NCBI GenBank assembly: GCA_022606425.2
Contig: JAHDVF020000169.1
Coordinates: 1 to 64,000, forward strand
DNA from: Lepidostoma basale
Taxonomy: Eukaryota > Arthropoda > Insecta > Trichoptera > Lepidostomatidae
DNA length: 64,000 nt
Reading direction: 5' to 3'
Below, in pieces: positions 50,755 through 60,119 of the stretch. A model generated the notes under the pieces. That model did not search any database. It worked only from the letters and a program-made list of their open reading frames with translations, and was not told the DNA's origin. How positions within the stretch are numbered: position 1 is the first letter of the stretch; the number at the start of each line of letters is the position of its first letter. The translations under genes were made by a program, and so were the position numbers.

Positions 50755-50970
50755 ATATTTATTGTTTCTTGAACAATGATATAAAACTCCATATTAAATA
50801 ATTAATACGAATGAAAACGTCAGTTTTCTAGAAGTTTTATTATATTTTAGGAGAATGACATGTTTAGCCCTTCAAAGGCATTATCAAATGTGACGAAACA
50901 TCAACTCGTTGAAGTTTATATACATAAAATATAATAAAACTTCTAGAAAACTGACGTTTTCATTCGTATT
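50755..50970. repeat. Family D palindrome
   Basis: The full left arm runs from TTATTGTTTCTTGAACAATG through ACGTCAGTTTTCTAGAAG to GAATGACATGTTTAGCCC. The right arm AATAAAACTTCTAGAAAACT, GACGTTTTCATTCGTATTAA is complete, but the centre between them is partly replaced. Confidence 0.72.
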
Positions 50971-51204
50971 AATTATATATAAATATAATTCTGATACATC
51001 TGAAAATCTTTTAATTAATTTCTACTTTGGATATAAAGATATCATTAAATTTTAGCGTTTAAAAAAGACACGAAAATCCATGGATTTTTTTATACGAGTT
51101 TTATATCATTGCTCAAGAAACAATAAATACATAATTTTAAATTTATTTTACGTCGAACTGCCGACATCCACTTATTAGTATTTTGTGATTCCCGAACTTA
51201 CTCA

Positions 51205-51480
51205 CTAATTAACTTATCATAACACTATTTTCTTCGAGAGGATAGACCGCCACACTTTTCTATCCTGATAAAACTCTCGTGCCTCTTCTACAATCATACA
51301 CCAAGACATCCACGGTCTTCGATTGTTTCAACTTCAAAATCGATTGTTTTCCTTTTTCTTCTATCCCTTTCACGACTTATATTTGCATTCACATAGCTTG
51401 CCTATATCTTTAAAACCATTATACTCTCATCTATTCGATCTAACATTTGTCCAAACCACCTAAGAACTACGACACGGAAA
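51205..51480 (-). pseudogene. Family 1 fragment, decayed
   Basis: The complement carries ATAGAAAAGTGTGGCGGTCT, the VEEARE region, GRPW-CLGV-like and KGIEEKRK regions and VWTNVRSNR. The tail is missing. Confidence 0.6.
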
Positions 51481-51569
51481 CATGAACGTGAACATCTGAA
51501 AAATATTAACAATATATTATATTAAGCCGCCCAATTACTTTAATTACCATATTAATAACGCGCTTGATT

Positions 51570-51660
51570 CTCACTATATTTGATAATGCCTTAGCAAGGC
51601 GAAACATGTCGTTCTCATAAAATATAATAAAGCTTCTAGAAAACAGAGGTTTTCATTCCT
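51570..51660 (+). repeat. Family D right arm
   Basis: TTTGATAATGCCTTAGCAAG, GCGAAACATGTCGTTCTC: TTGATAA, T, GCC-TTAGCAA-GGC, GAAA, CATG, TC. A clean example of the D arm. The left arm is missing. Confidence 0.65.
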
Positions 51661-51711
51661 ATAAATTTCACACTTTTTCTGAAGTAAATTTTCGGTATTT
51701 ATCTTTGCCAA

Positions 51712-51752
51712 CTATTTAACCATCACGCCATTTCTCCAGAGGAGTGGGCATT
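51712..51752 (-). pseudogene. Family 1 3' terminal scrap
   Basis: Only the complement of the last ~35 bases (GGAGAAATGGCGTGATGGTT) is present. Confidence 0.55.
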
Positions 51753-51868
51753 TAATAATGATTCAGAAAGACGAAAAAAAGTCGAATAGCTTACACAATA
51801 TTTGGGATTCACACATATTTTATGTATTGTTTCTTGAACAATGATGTAAAACTCCATATTAAATATTA

Positions 51869-53165
51869 TTAGATCCTTACATATTAAATTGGCGTTTTGT
51901 ATGGGAGGAACATAAAGTTGATTTTTTTTAAATATAATTTATTTATTTAATCAAAGTATGTACCGTTGCTATCTATGCACTTTTGCCATCTCATAGGTAG
52001 TTCATCGACCCCTTTACTAAAAAAAACATTCGGACGGGAATCAATAAAATCTTTGAAGTCGGTTTGGACTGCCCCATCGGAGTTGAATTTTTTCCCTTGC
52101 AAGAAGTTATCCAAATTTCGAAAAAAATAGTTATCTGTTGGGGCAAGGTCCGGAGAGTACGGTGGATGTCTTAGACATTCCAATTGAAGCTCTTCTAATT
52201 TGGTAGCCGTCTGTTGTGCAGTGTGTGGTCTAGCGTTATCATGAAGCAGCAGTGGCCTAGAGCGATTAACCAGCCTCGGTTGTTTAGCAGCTACCTTTTC
52301 CATCATGGTTTGCAGTTGCTGACAATAGACATCTGCCGTAATCGTCTGACCAGATTTAAGAAAGCTGTAGTGAACGACACCAGCACTAGTCCACCAAACG
52401 CTCACAAATAACTTTTTTGGAGTCAATTTTCGCTTGGGGCATGGTTTGGCTGGTTCGGCAGGGTTCAGCCGTTGCGATGAGCGCTTCCGATTATCATACA
52501 GGATCCACTTTTCATCACAGGTGAAATGGTGAAATGATTCGATTCAAAATCCCTTCATTATTGTGCCGGTTGAGTAATGCAACGCAGCAGTCAACGCGCG
52601 TTTGTTGATTTGCTTCACTCAATTCGTGAGGTACCCACCTTTCAAGCTTTTTCACCTTCCCAATTTGCTTCAAGTGGATTAAAACAGTTTTATCACTAAC
52701 ACCGCAGCCTGCAGCTAACTCGGACGTGGTTTGCGATGGATCCGCTTCCACAATAGCCTTCAATTCTTCATTATCAACTTTGGTCTCCGGCCGTCCACGG
52801 GGCTTGTTCTGCAGGTCGAAATTTCCATAACGAAAACGTTGGAATCATAAACGCACTGTGTTTTCTTTTGCGGCACCGTCGCCATACACATCATTTATCC
52901 TTCGAGCCGTTTCTGCAGCACTGGTGCCACGGTGGAACTCGTACTCGTAAATAACGCGATATTTCAAGTTTTCCATTTTGTAAACTGAGTGACGCAAAGA
53001 AAAAAAACAATTGAGGAAAAAACAAATGAATTATAATTTTCAAAACACAAATACTTGAGTTAATAGCTGTATAAATTTGAATTTGGAATTCCTAACCAAA
53101 GAGAAGATATTTGAGATCAAAGTTGCCAGTACGGCAAAACGCCAATTTCATATGTAAGGATCTAA
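51869..53165 (-). pseudogene. Mariner element, full length, transposase broken (DD34D, cecropia/Hsmar1-like)
   Basis: The 1,297-bp element is flanked by TA (51,867-51,868 and 53,166-53,167). The terminal inverted repeats begin TTAGATCCTTACATAT and continue through AAATTGGCGTTTTG with one mismatch. The transposase (about 51,947-52,975, minus, 343 codons) reads through an HTH region (AAETARRINDVYGDGAA, GRPETKVDNEELKAIVEADP), a second HTH, WVPHEL, DEKW with the first aspartate, LLLHDNARPH with the second, and SPDLAPTD with the third; the last two are 34 residues apart. Two lesions inactivate it: a TGA near 52,849 in the position of a conserved tryptophan, and a ~10-bp insertion around 52,525-52,535 (a partial repeat of CATTTCAC) that shifts the frame just before DEKW. 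Both ends look intact, so it could be mobilised in trans. Confidence 0.93.
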
Positions 53166-53214
53166 TATTAACACAATTGAAAACGTCTGTTTCATAGAAG
53201 TTTTATAAAATTTT

Positions 53215-53427
53215 ATGTAATTTTTTAGTGTAAATGGAACTTAAAATTGAGGAAGACCGAGAAAAACGTAGCCGTGAGGGCTAGAAGAAATCGACTAGCT
53301 TGCATGACGATGTATGAATGTTGAGGAAGCGAGAGAAGTCTGTCAAAAATAATAAAAGGGTGGCAATCCAGTCTTTCTGCCTACCAATTCTAGGAGACGG
53401 CGTGATAGTTAGTTATTTAGTTAGTTC
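53215..53427 (+). pseudogene. Family 1 fragment with (TTAG)n tail
   Basis: NVNGT-N-GRPRKT- region, deletion, RRNRLACMTMYEC region, then CAGTCTTTCTGCCTACCAAT and AGACGGCGTGATAGTTAG. Inserted in the centre of a D palindrome. Confidence 0.72.
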
Positions 53428-53905
53428 TTCTTATTCCTTCTTCCTCAGCCTATTCCCGTCCACTCCTGTACAAAGGCCTCTTCCATTCGCTTCCATGTCA
53501 CTCTGTCTTGTGCAGACTGCATCCAGGTTATTCCGACGTGTCTATTCAGATCATCCTTCCACCGTAGTTGCGGTCGCCCTGCACTTGTCTTTGCCGTCCA
53601 TGGTCTCCAAGTCAGCAGTCTTCATGTCCATTTTTCATCTGAGCTTCTGGCTACGTGACCTGCCCATTGCCATTTTAGAGTCATCACCCGGTGGATGATA
53701 TCAGTGACCTTTAGTATTTCTCTCACCGTATCGTTTCTGACTCTGTCTCTTTGGTTTATTCCTAACATGGCTCTTTCCATGGCTCTTTGGATCACTTGTA
53801 GTTTCTCGGCACTTTGTTTGGACAATGTTAGAGTTTCAAGACCATAAGTACCAACTGGCAGAACGCAGGCTTCATAAACTTTTCGTTTCAGGTTGATCGG
53901 GTAGT
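53428..53905 (-). pseudogene. Non-LTR family M, C-terminal part with AAG tail
   Basis: Minus strand: INLKRKVYEACVLPVGTYGL, ETLTLSKQSAEKLQVIQRAM, ERAMLGINQRDRVRNDTVRE, VMTLKWQWAGHVARSSDEKW, then the LLTWRPW, GRPQLRWKDDL and WMQSAQDRV regions. The 3' end is a CTTCTTATTCCTTCTTCC complement. This set (KWQWAGH, GRP-RW-DD, W-Q-AQDR) is widespread in arthropod LINEs. Frameshifts near 53,620. Confidence 0.82.
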
Positions 53906-54055
53906 TAGTTAGTTAGAAAGGCAAAACAGACAAAACATTCACAAAACATCTATAAAACAGACGTTTTCATTCGTATTTATATTTTATAAGGAGTTTTACA
54001 TCATTGTTTAAGAAATAATAAATAAAATATGTGTGAATCCCAAATATTTTTTGTT

Positions 54056-54443
54056 AGCTAATTCCTGTTTCTAATATTTTAGATTAATAGGATTAGACGG
54101 TAGAAAATTAAATTAATTTAGATACGCCTTGGAAAATATTAAGAATGCGATGAAAATGGAAGAAACGCAAAAGTTCCCTTAGATAATTAAATTTAATGGT
54201 TTCCTCTTGTCTTAATTCTCCGCAGAGGCGAATTTAAAAATCTCTAGAATATCATGTAAATTTTCTCCCCTAAAGTATCTCAATATTGAATTACCCGAAA
54301 AAGGTTTTTGCAAATTGTGTTTCTGCTTTGAATGAGATAGCCGAAACATCTTTTTCTGTTTCAGGACAAATATAACTTTTTAATGCTTGATAAGAACGAC
54401 ATTTCTAAATTTGATGACAAATCTTCAATTTATTTTAATAACA
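54056..54443. other. Unassigned AT-rich stretch
   Basis: No match except a chance-like GCCGAAACATC near 54,342. Confidence 0.35.
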
Positions 54444-54654
54444 CAGTAAATCCTCGATTTAACGCACCTCTATTCAATGAACTTCGGATATAACGAATAA
54501 AAAATTCGTTCAAATTTTAAAAAATTGTTGATTTTAAAAAACAGCATACTTCAAAGGAGGGTTACTGAAAGCAAGCGCGTCGATATCAAACAGCAACGTG
54601 TCTTCACAACGTGTGTCCGAAGACAATAAATAGAAATTTGTTTGTGTTTTGTAT

Positions 54655-54915
54655 TGTTTATTTATATCTAAATACAGTGTACATATTTGTATTGTTCTTA
54701 TGTATATACTTTGTATATACAACACTAACTTTAAAAAAATTATTATTAAATATCAGATAAAGATATATATCTTTATAATATCACTGAGGAAGGACCGGGT
54801 TGTCCGAAACATGTCTGATATGTATTTTTTTTTTAAGTTAGTGTTGTATACACAAATTATATAAAAAAAGAAAAAGACAAATAAAACATTTACAACACAA
54901 AGTATGGCGAACATA
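54655..54915. repeat. Family C palindrome
   Basis: Outer arms TATATACTTTGTATATACAA and TTGTATACACAAATTATATA. The plus-strand inner motif is the best hammerhead-like sequence in the window (54,778-54,821). The left arm near 54,755 has lost its motif (AATATCAGATAAAGATAT). Confidence 0.8.
54778..54821 (+). ncRNA. Hammerhead-like ribozyme motif, family C (best structured copy)
   Basis: Stem I is ATATCA (54,778-54,783) with TGATAT (54,816-54,821), a perfect 6-bp match. Core CTGAGGA (54,784-54,790), one extra A, stem II GGAC (54,792-54,795) with GTCC (54,802-54,805) and loop CGGGTT, then GAAA (54,806-54,809), self-complementary ACATGT and C at 54,815, the predicted cut. All invariant positions are present; position 7 (here G) is variable in known hammerheads. 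With no stem III loop, cleavage would probably need two RNAs pairing through ACATGT. Confidence 0.65.
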
Positions 54916-55082
54916 GAAGAAACAGTACATACATATATATAAAAAAAAGGTTTTTGATTTATTTAAAACCTTTTTTTACATAACGGACAAACCCTCCCTC
55001 CAATAAGTCCGTTATATCGAGGTTTTACTGTACTCGTATACACCAGAAAAAAAATCCAAGCATACAAACAAACAAAAAAAAC

Positions 55083-55540
55083 ATGACATCATTTCCTCGA
55101 ATGATAGGCAAAGAGAATGGATCTAGCTCTCTATTAGCATCCTCCACATTCATACAACGAGTCATACACGCAAGTCGATTTTTCCGACTTCTAAAATGAC
55201 CAACCTTTAAAATTTGATTAATCTGGTCATGCCATGTTTTCCTCAGTCTACCTCGACTCCGTACTCCATTTACATCGTTAACGTATACTTTCTTAACCAT
55301 TCTTTCTCCATCCACGCGCTCCATATGTCCGGACCAACGCAGCAACCATTTCATAATTTTGTTAATAATACTTTATTCCGCTCTACATTCCTTTCTTATC
55401 TCAGTATATGAGATTCTGTCCTACAGAGTTCTACCACACATACGTCTTGGGGATCTCAACTTTACCGCATTTATTCTGCTCTTATCTTTCTTTCCCAGTT
55501 CCATGCTTCGCTTCCATACATAAGAGATACGATCAGAAAT
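55083..55540 (-). pseudogene. Family 1 fragment
   Basis: Minus strand: MKWLLRWSGHMERVDGERMV, KKVYVNDVNGVRSRGRLRKT, WHDQINQILKVGHFRSRKNR, ACMTRCMNVEDA, then a decayed terminus. Upstream part: GLMYGSEAWNWEKKDKSRIN. The tail is missing. Confidence 0.78.
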
Positions 55541-55621
55541 TAATTGTGAACAGCCGTTTATTTTGTTTTCCGAATAACAGAAACATACAAAAAATTTGTC
55601 ACATTTTAATGGTTAATGATT

Positions 55622-56188
55622 TTACTAACTAACCAATACGCCGTCTCCACGAAGGGGTAGGCAGTGATAATGGACTGCTTGAAGAATGGATTATTTCCTG
55701 ACATACTTCTTGCGATTCCTCAACATTCATACTTAGCGGCATGCACGTACGTCGGTTTCTTAGACTCCTCAACGTGGACGACATTCAATATTTGATTTAT
55801 TTGATCGTGCCACGTTTTCCTCGGTATTCCTCTATTTTTTTTTCCATTTACATCGTTAACATATACTTTTTTACCATTCTCTCTTCATTTATTCTTTCCA
55901 TGTGGCCAAACCAAGTTAATTTTCCTTTTATAATTTTTTTCATAACACTTTTTACACTGAATTCACTTCTTATATTTTCATTCGACACTCTATCGTACAT
56001 AGATTTATACACATTCGTCTAAAAGATCTCATTTCTGTGCATTTATTATACTTCCAGCTTTTGCCAACTCCATGCTTCGCTTCCATACAACAGGGTCGAT
56101 ACAAGAACACCATTGTGTACTGCCATTTTAGCCCTTTTGGATAGGCTTTTGTTTGCGACGACAACTTTAAGTGCACCGTTCACAAATT
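55622..56188 (-). pseudogene. Family 1 fragment with short tail
   Basis: The tail complement TACTAACTAACC is at 55,623, then the terminal segment with a 17-bp insertion near 55,680, the GIPRKTWHDQIKQI, KMERINEERM and VSNENIRSE regions, EAWSWQK and MAVHNGVLVSTLLYGSEAW to KVVVANKSLSKRAK at 56,185. Confidence 0.78.
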
Positions 56189-56439
56189 GTATGGTTCCGA
56201 TATATTTATGGCGCGACACATCACGACAATATAGTGCGTTTCTGCCTTTAATTATTTTATGAATTTGTTATACGTGACTAATTAACGAACTAAATGTATG
56301 AAGTTATCACTGGAATAAGTTAGATTGCTTATCATACTAATGAATGGAAAACGACTAATTAATTGGGAAGTATTAATTTATTATATTTTCTCTAATTTCT
56401 TATATACTCTTAAATATTATCAGAATTGCACTAGATAAT

Positions 56440-56445
56440 CCATTG

Positions 56446-56478
<33 letters not shown>

Positions 56479-56706
56479 TGGTTGAATCGCTCTTTACATC
56501 ATGACAGCATGAGCCAAATCGATGTAAAGCTATCATAGTGATTCTCGTGACATGTGTTAGGTAGCTAATCTATCGCCATTTTTTTTCACGTGAATTCTAC
56601 ACCAGACCAAAGACAGTGTGACAATCAGACTGCCCTCGCCGGGAATCGAATCCGGAACCTTCGGGGTGGTAGTCAATGCACTTACCACTCGGCCACGAAG
56701 GTCGTC
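56440..56706 (-). mobile_element. SINE-1 with (TTA)n tail
   Basis: The minus-strand head GACCTTCGTGGCCGAGTGG, CATTGACTACCACCCC and GGATTCGATTCCCGGCG (56,635-56,706), the full body, and a tail complementary to (TTA)n at 56,447-56,478. Nearly full length. Confidence 0.88.
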
Positions 56707-56707
56707 A

Positions 56708-56955
56708 ACAGACAGCGGAAACACTTTGATATTTCAACATTATTAACTCTTTAAATAAAACAACTTTGTTATAAATATCATAATTGATTTTAGATTGTCG
56801 CGACAGCTGTTTCGTTAACCGATGTTTGCATCGTCAGGTCTTACAATCAACCATCAGTTGATTGTTAGACCTGACGATGCTTACATCTGTTAGCGAAATA
56901 GCTGTCGCAACAAAATGTAATCAATTGTGATATTTATAACAAAGTTTTTTTTATT
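56708..56955. repeat. Family A palindrome with a hammerhead-like motif in both arms
   Basis: The arms meet at about 56,850 (TTACAATCAACCATCAGTTG, ATTGTTAGACCTG). Minus motif 56,803-56,845: CTGACGA, T, GC...-stem, GAAA, CAGCTGTC. Plus motif listed separately. Outer arms ATATCATAATTGATTTTAGA and AATCAATTGTGATAT pair. Confidence 0.78.
56868..56912 (+). ncRNA. Hammerhead-like ribozyme motif, family A
   Basis: CTGACGA (about 56,871-56,877), one extra T, hairpin GCT...AGC, GAAA, TAGCTGTC. Position 7 is C, allowed in the consensus; the base after GAAA is T instead of C, which weakens the stem III palindrome (ATAGCTGT). The opposite arm has the unbroken ACAGCTGT. Confidence 0.5.
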
Positions 56956-56984
56956 GAAAAAGTTAATAATTGTATTACATGTAA

Positions 56985-57075
56985 CCATTAATTTTTTTAC
57001 CTGCTCCAACTCTTCTCTCAATATCCCTCTCCAATCGCCTATCCTTTGTAAACATACTGCCTAATTATACAAATG
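56985..57075 (-). pseudogene. Family 1 short fragment
   Basis: The complement reads LGSMFTKDRRLERDIERRVG, AGKK, the region between the catalytic motif and the YGSEAW segment. It abuts a family M tail. Confidence 0.7.
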
Positions 57076-57475
57076 AACATCTTCTTCTTCTTCTTATTCA
57101 GCCTATTCCCGTCCACTTCTGGACAAAAGCCTCCTCCATTTTCTTCCGCGTTACTCTGTCCCGTGCAGACTGCATCCAGTTTATTCCGACATGTCTGTTC
57201 AGGTCATCCTTCCACCGTAGTTCAGTCGCCCTGCACTTCTCTTTGCCGTCCACGGTCTCCAAGTCAGCAGTCTTCTGGTCCATTTTTCGTCCGAGCTTCT
57301 GGCTACGTGACCTGTCCATTGCTACTTTAGAGTCGTTCCCCAGTGGATGATATCAGTGACCTTCGTTTTTTCTCTCACCCTATCGTTTTTGACTCTGTCG
57401 CTTAGGTTTATTCCTAACGTGGCTTTTTCCATGGCTCTTTGAGTCACTCTTAGTTTCTCGGAATGTAATGATTTA
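57076..57475 (-). pseudogene. Non-LTR family M, C-terminal part with AAG tail
   Basis: The minus strand holds MDRSRSQKLGRKMDQKTADL, the RWKDDLNRHVGINWMQSARD and KMEEAFVQKWTGIG segments in order. The tail complement CTTCTTCTTCTTC is at 57,081-57,093. A one-base deletion shifts the GRPQLRW segment. Same family as 53,428. Confidence 0.82.
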
Positions 57476-57694
57476 TATTTTTTATTAACCTTTCATCATC
57501 TTATTCTTCGTGGGCAATGGCAATCTTGTCTTGTAAGTCTTAATAAGGTATCTTGTATGTCTTCTGTTATGTAGTGGGAGGTTTGGCCGATTTTAAATCG
57601 TTTTCAGGGGCACCGGGTATTAAAATAACAACACATTTAGAAGTATCTTCCTCTCCCTCTCTAATTTGGAATTCTTTTCTTCTTCAATTATAAT
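57476..57694. other. Unassigned stretch
   Basis: No repeat or coding match. Confidence 0.3.
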
Positions 57695-58255
57695 TTCACA
57701 ATTATTATTCTTCTTCTTCTTCCTTATCTAATAGATCTGACGATCTGTGACACAGAAATCATGTTTCCTAGGATGATGAGGACTAGCTGTCCCTCCATCT
57801 CTTAGGTGGTCTTCCAGGTAGACGGTGTCCGGAGGGGGTTTTGTAAGCGGCTTTATATGCGAGTCTGTCATCATCCATTCTGGCTACATGGTCCTTCCAA
57901 TATCTTCTTCCGGGGCTATTTCACCGAACGATATTATTTATTTTTTCAAAATTTTCTTTTGTCTGCGTTACGGACACGATCTCTGAGAACCTTCATCCCT
58001 GTTGTTCTTAACAGACCCTTGGTTCGTACAGTATCGACCCGCGACTCAACTGCATACATCATGATAGGTCGCATGCATGTCTTATAGATTCCAAACGTGC
58101 TGTCAATACGTTCGTGCTTGTTTTTCTAGACCAGATTCTTCAGACACCCTAAGACGACAAAAGCTTTATTGACTTGTTCTCGTACTTCGGTATAAACTTC
58201 ATTATGGCTCTACTTCCAAAAAACTTAAGCTCATTACTAGGTTCACAGGTATATC
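57695..58255 (-). pseudogene. Non-LTR family N-like fragment with AAG tail
   Basis: The minus strand in mixed frames: EVREQVNKAFVVLGCLKNLV, STFGIYKTCMRPIMMYAVES, RVDTVRTKGLLRTTGMKVLR, DRVRNADKR. The tail complement ATTATTCTTCTTCTTCTTCC is near 57,705. Several frameshifts. Confidence 0.75.
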
Positions 58256-58284
58256 ATCTATTGATGATATTTAGGCAGCTTACA

Positions 58285-58650
58285 TCTTCTTCTTCTTATT
58301 TTTGTCTTGTCACACCTCCGTGGTGCATAGGGCTTCAAGGAACCTTCTCCACCCGACTCTATCGCACGCTTGATGCCTAACATCATCCCATGTGAGGTCT
58401 GCTGTTTTAACCTCGTCTTGCAGGGATCTTTTCCAGGTGGCTCTTGGTCTGCCTCGCTTTCTCTTTCCCCCCATAGGGGACCAGTCTAGTGCGCCCTGAG
58501 CGATGCCCTGATATATAAATAAATGCCTTTGCTTAATATACAAAATCTATTGGCCCCAAACAGTGTCAAATGCCGTTCTCTGGACCATGGCAGGCGAAAA
58601 GCCAATTAGAGAACAAGTCGCTAGACGCAAATGGCAGTGGATCGGTCACA
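58285..58650. pseudogene. Non-LTR family R copy with internally inverted 5' part
   Basis: 58,285-58,505 is on the minus strand: IAQGALDWSPMGGKRKRGRP, RATWKRSLQDEVKTADLTWD, DVRHQACDRVGWRRFLEAL, with the AAG tail complement at 58,287. 58,506-58,650 is on the plus strand: SNAVLWTMAGEKPIREQVAR, RKWQWIGHT. Together they cover neighbouring parts of the same ORF in opposite orientation, the pattern left by twin priming. Confidence 0.82.
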
Positions 58651-58699
58651 CTGCAGGCAGATTACATCTTACAATTAAATCTTTTAAATTTCTATGAAA

Positions 58700-58880
58700 T
58701 TTTCAGATTGACAGCTATTCCGCCAACCGATGTCAGAATCTTCGGGTGCTATTCTTCTTTCGCCTAGCTATTCCCCGTTGTTTGGGGTCAGGTCTCCTAA
58801 TGTGGTCCCGCCTAGTTTCACGTTCCAAGGTCATCTGGCTATCCAGTCACAGTGACCTGATTAAGGTAAGAATTTGACAT
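58700..58880 (-). mobile_element. Retroposon 3' fragment, family not assigned
   Basis: The complement reads DDHIRRPDPKQRGIARRKK-like peptides and ends GGAATAGCTAGGCGAAAGAA, GAA. It looks like a LINE C-terminus with an A/G-rich end, but the match is weak. Confidence 0.4.
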
Positions 58881-59290
58881 CTATTACTCTTCATCTTTAA
58901 ATAATTGAAGTACTTCACTGTTCCAAGTTTTTTTCTGAATTCGAATTGAATAATTTAATAGTTTTTTTACTAACTTTTATGACATGCAAAACGTGAGGAT
59001 ACCGGCATATAAATGTAAAATTATGTTTGACTTGAAATTATTGGTTAACACTTAACATGCCAAAATCTTTTTTTTATTATCATTATTTTTTTTTTCATGA
59101 ATAATATAAATTGCAAATGAAACACTTATTTTTCACCACTTGAATACACCACTTGAATAATATACATTTGATATAGAAGTTTTTGGTCTGTGCTTGTTAC
59201 ACTAGGCATGGCCTGTATCGTGAAAACTATATCTATATATTGTAGATCAAATTTAAATGTCGTGTATCTAAATTTAAATTATAATAGTTC
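58881..59290. other. Unassigned AT-rich stretch
   Basis: No match is seen. Confidence 0.4.
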
Positions 59291-59595
59291 TAATAATGAC
59301 AAGGATCATTAAGGTGGTTTGGACACATGGAATAAATGAATGAATGGTTTAAAAGAAGTGTACGTTAACGATGCAAACGGAACTTGACCTAGTGGAATAC
59401 CGAGGAAAAGTTGGCACGATCAAATTAATCAAATATTGAATGTCGGCTACATTAGGAGTCAGAGAAATCGATGTGCTAGCATGACACGATGTATGAATGT
59501 TGAGCAAGCTATATAAATATGTTCGAAATGAACAGTGTGGTGGTCCATTCTTTCAGCCTACCCCTTTGGGGAGACGATATGATAGTTAGTTTCTA
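59291..59595 (+). pseudogene. Family 1 fragment with 3' end
   Basis: GSLRWFGHME, KEVYVNDANGT, GIPRKSWHDQINQILNVGYI, RCASMTRCMNVEQA, then GGTCCATTCTTTCAGCCTAC and GGGGAGACGATATGATAGTT. The tail is a single TTAG. Confidence 0.75.
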
Positions 59596-59639
59596 AAAGC
59601 AACATTTTTTCAATCATGTTTTATTGTAATATAGTTGTT

Positions 59640-60090
59640 GGTGTTCTTATACCGACCTTTATTTATGGAAGCAAAGTATAGAACTGGCAAAAGAAGGATA
59701 AAAGTAGTATGATTGCATTAGAAATGAGATCTCTGAGTCGAATGTGTATATACTATGTAATGATAGAGTCTCAAATGAAAATATAAGATAGAATGGGATG
59801 CGAATGAAGATGTTATGAACAAAATAATGAAATGATCATTAAAAAGGTTTGGACACATGGAAAGAATGAATGAAAAAAGATAAATAGAATAGACGTAGAC
59901 CGAGTAAAACGTGGCACGATCAAATAAACCACGTGAGGAGTCAGATAAATCGACGCGCGTGCATGACACTATGTATGCATGTTGAGGAAGCGAGAGAAAT
60001 ATGCCAGGAAAGAAAAGTGTGGCAGTCCATTATTTCAGCCTACCCTTTCGGAGAGACGGCGTGATGATTAGTTAGTTAGTTAAGTTTTAT
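59640..60090 (+). pseudogene. Family 1 fragment with (TTAG)n tail
   Basis: GVLIPTFIYGSKV-NWQKKDK, EMRSLSRMCI, VSNENIR, the FGHMERMNEK region, a deletion, RRRPSKTWHDQINH, INRRACMTLCMHVEEARE, then CCATTATTTCAGCCTACCCT and the tail at 60,069-60,084. Confidence 0.78.
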
Positions 60091-60119
60091 AAAAACCCTT
60101 TTTATAAAAGTGTTTTATA

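Larger units (their letters stand above)
51785..54055. repeat. Family D palindrome carrying mariner, family 1 and family M insertions
   Basis: The left arm lies at 51,785-51,867 and 53,168-53,225; the right arm at 53,918-54,050. The outer parts TTTGGGATTCACACATATTT and AAATATGTGTGAATCCCAAA are exact complements. The mariner (51,869-53,165) sits in the left arm; family 1 (53,215-53,427) and family M (53,428-53,905) fill the centre. Confidence 0.75.
54444..55030. mobile_element. Pogo/Tigger-like MITE containing a family C palindrome
   Basis: Left end CAGTAAATCCTCGATTTAAC; right end (complement) CAGTAAAACCTCGATATAAC. Such ends are typical of pogo/Tigger elements with TA targets. The right flank is TA and the left is CA. 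The centre is largely taken by the C palindrome at 54,655-54,915. Confidence 0.75.
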
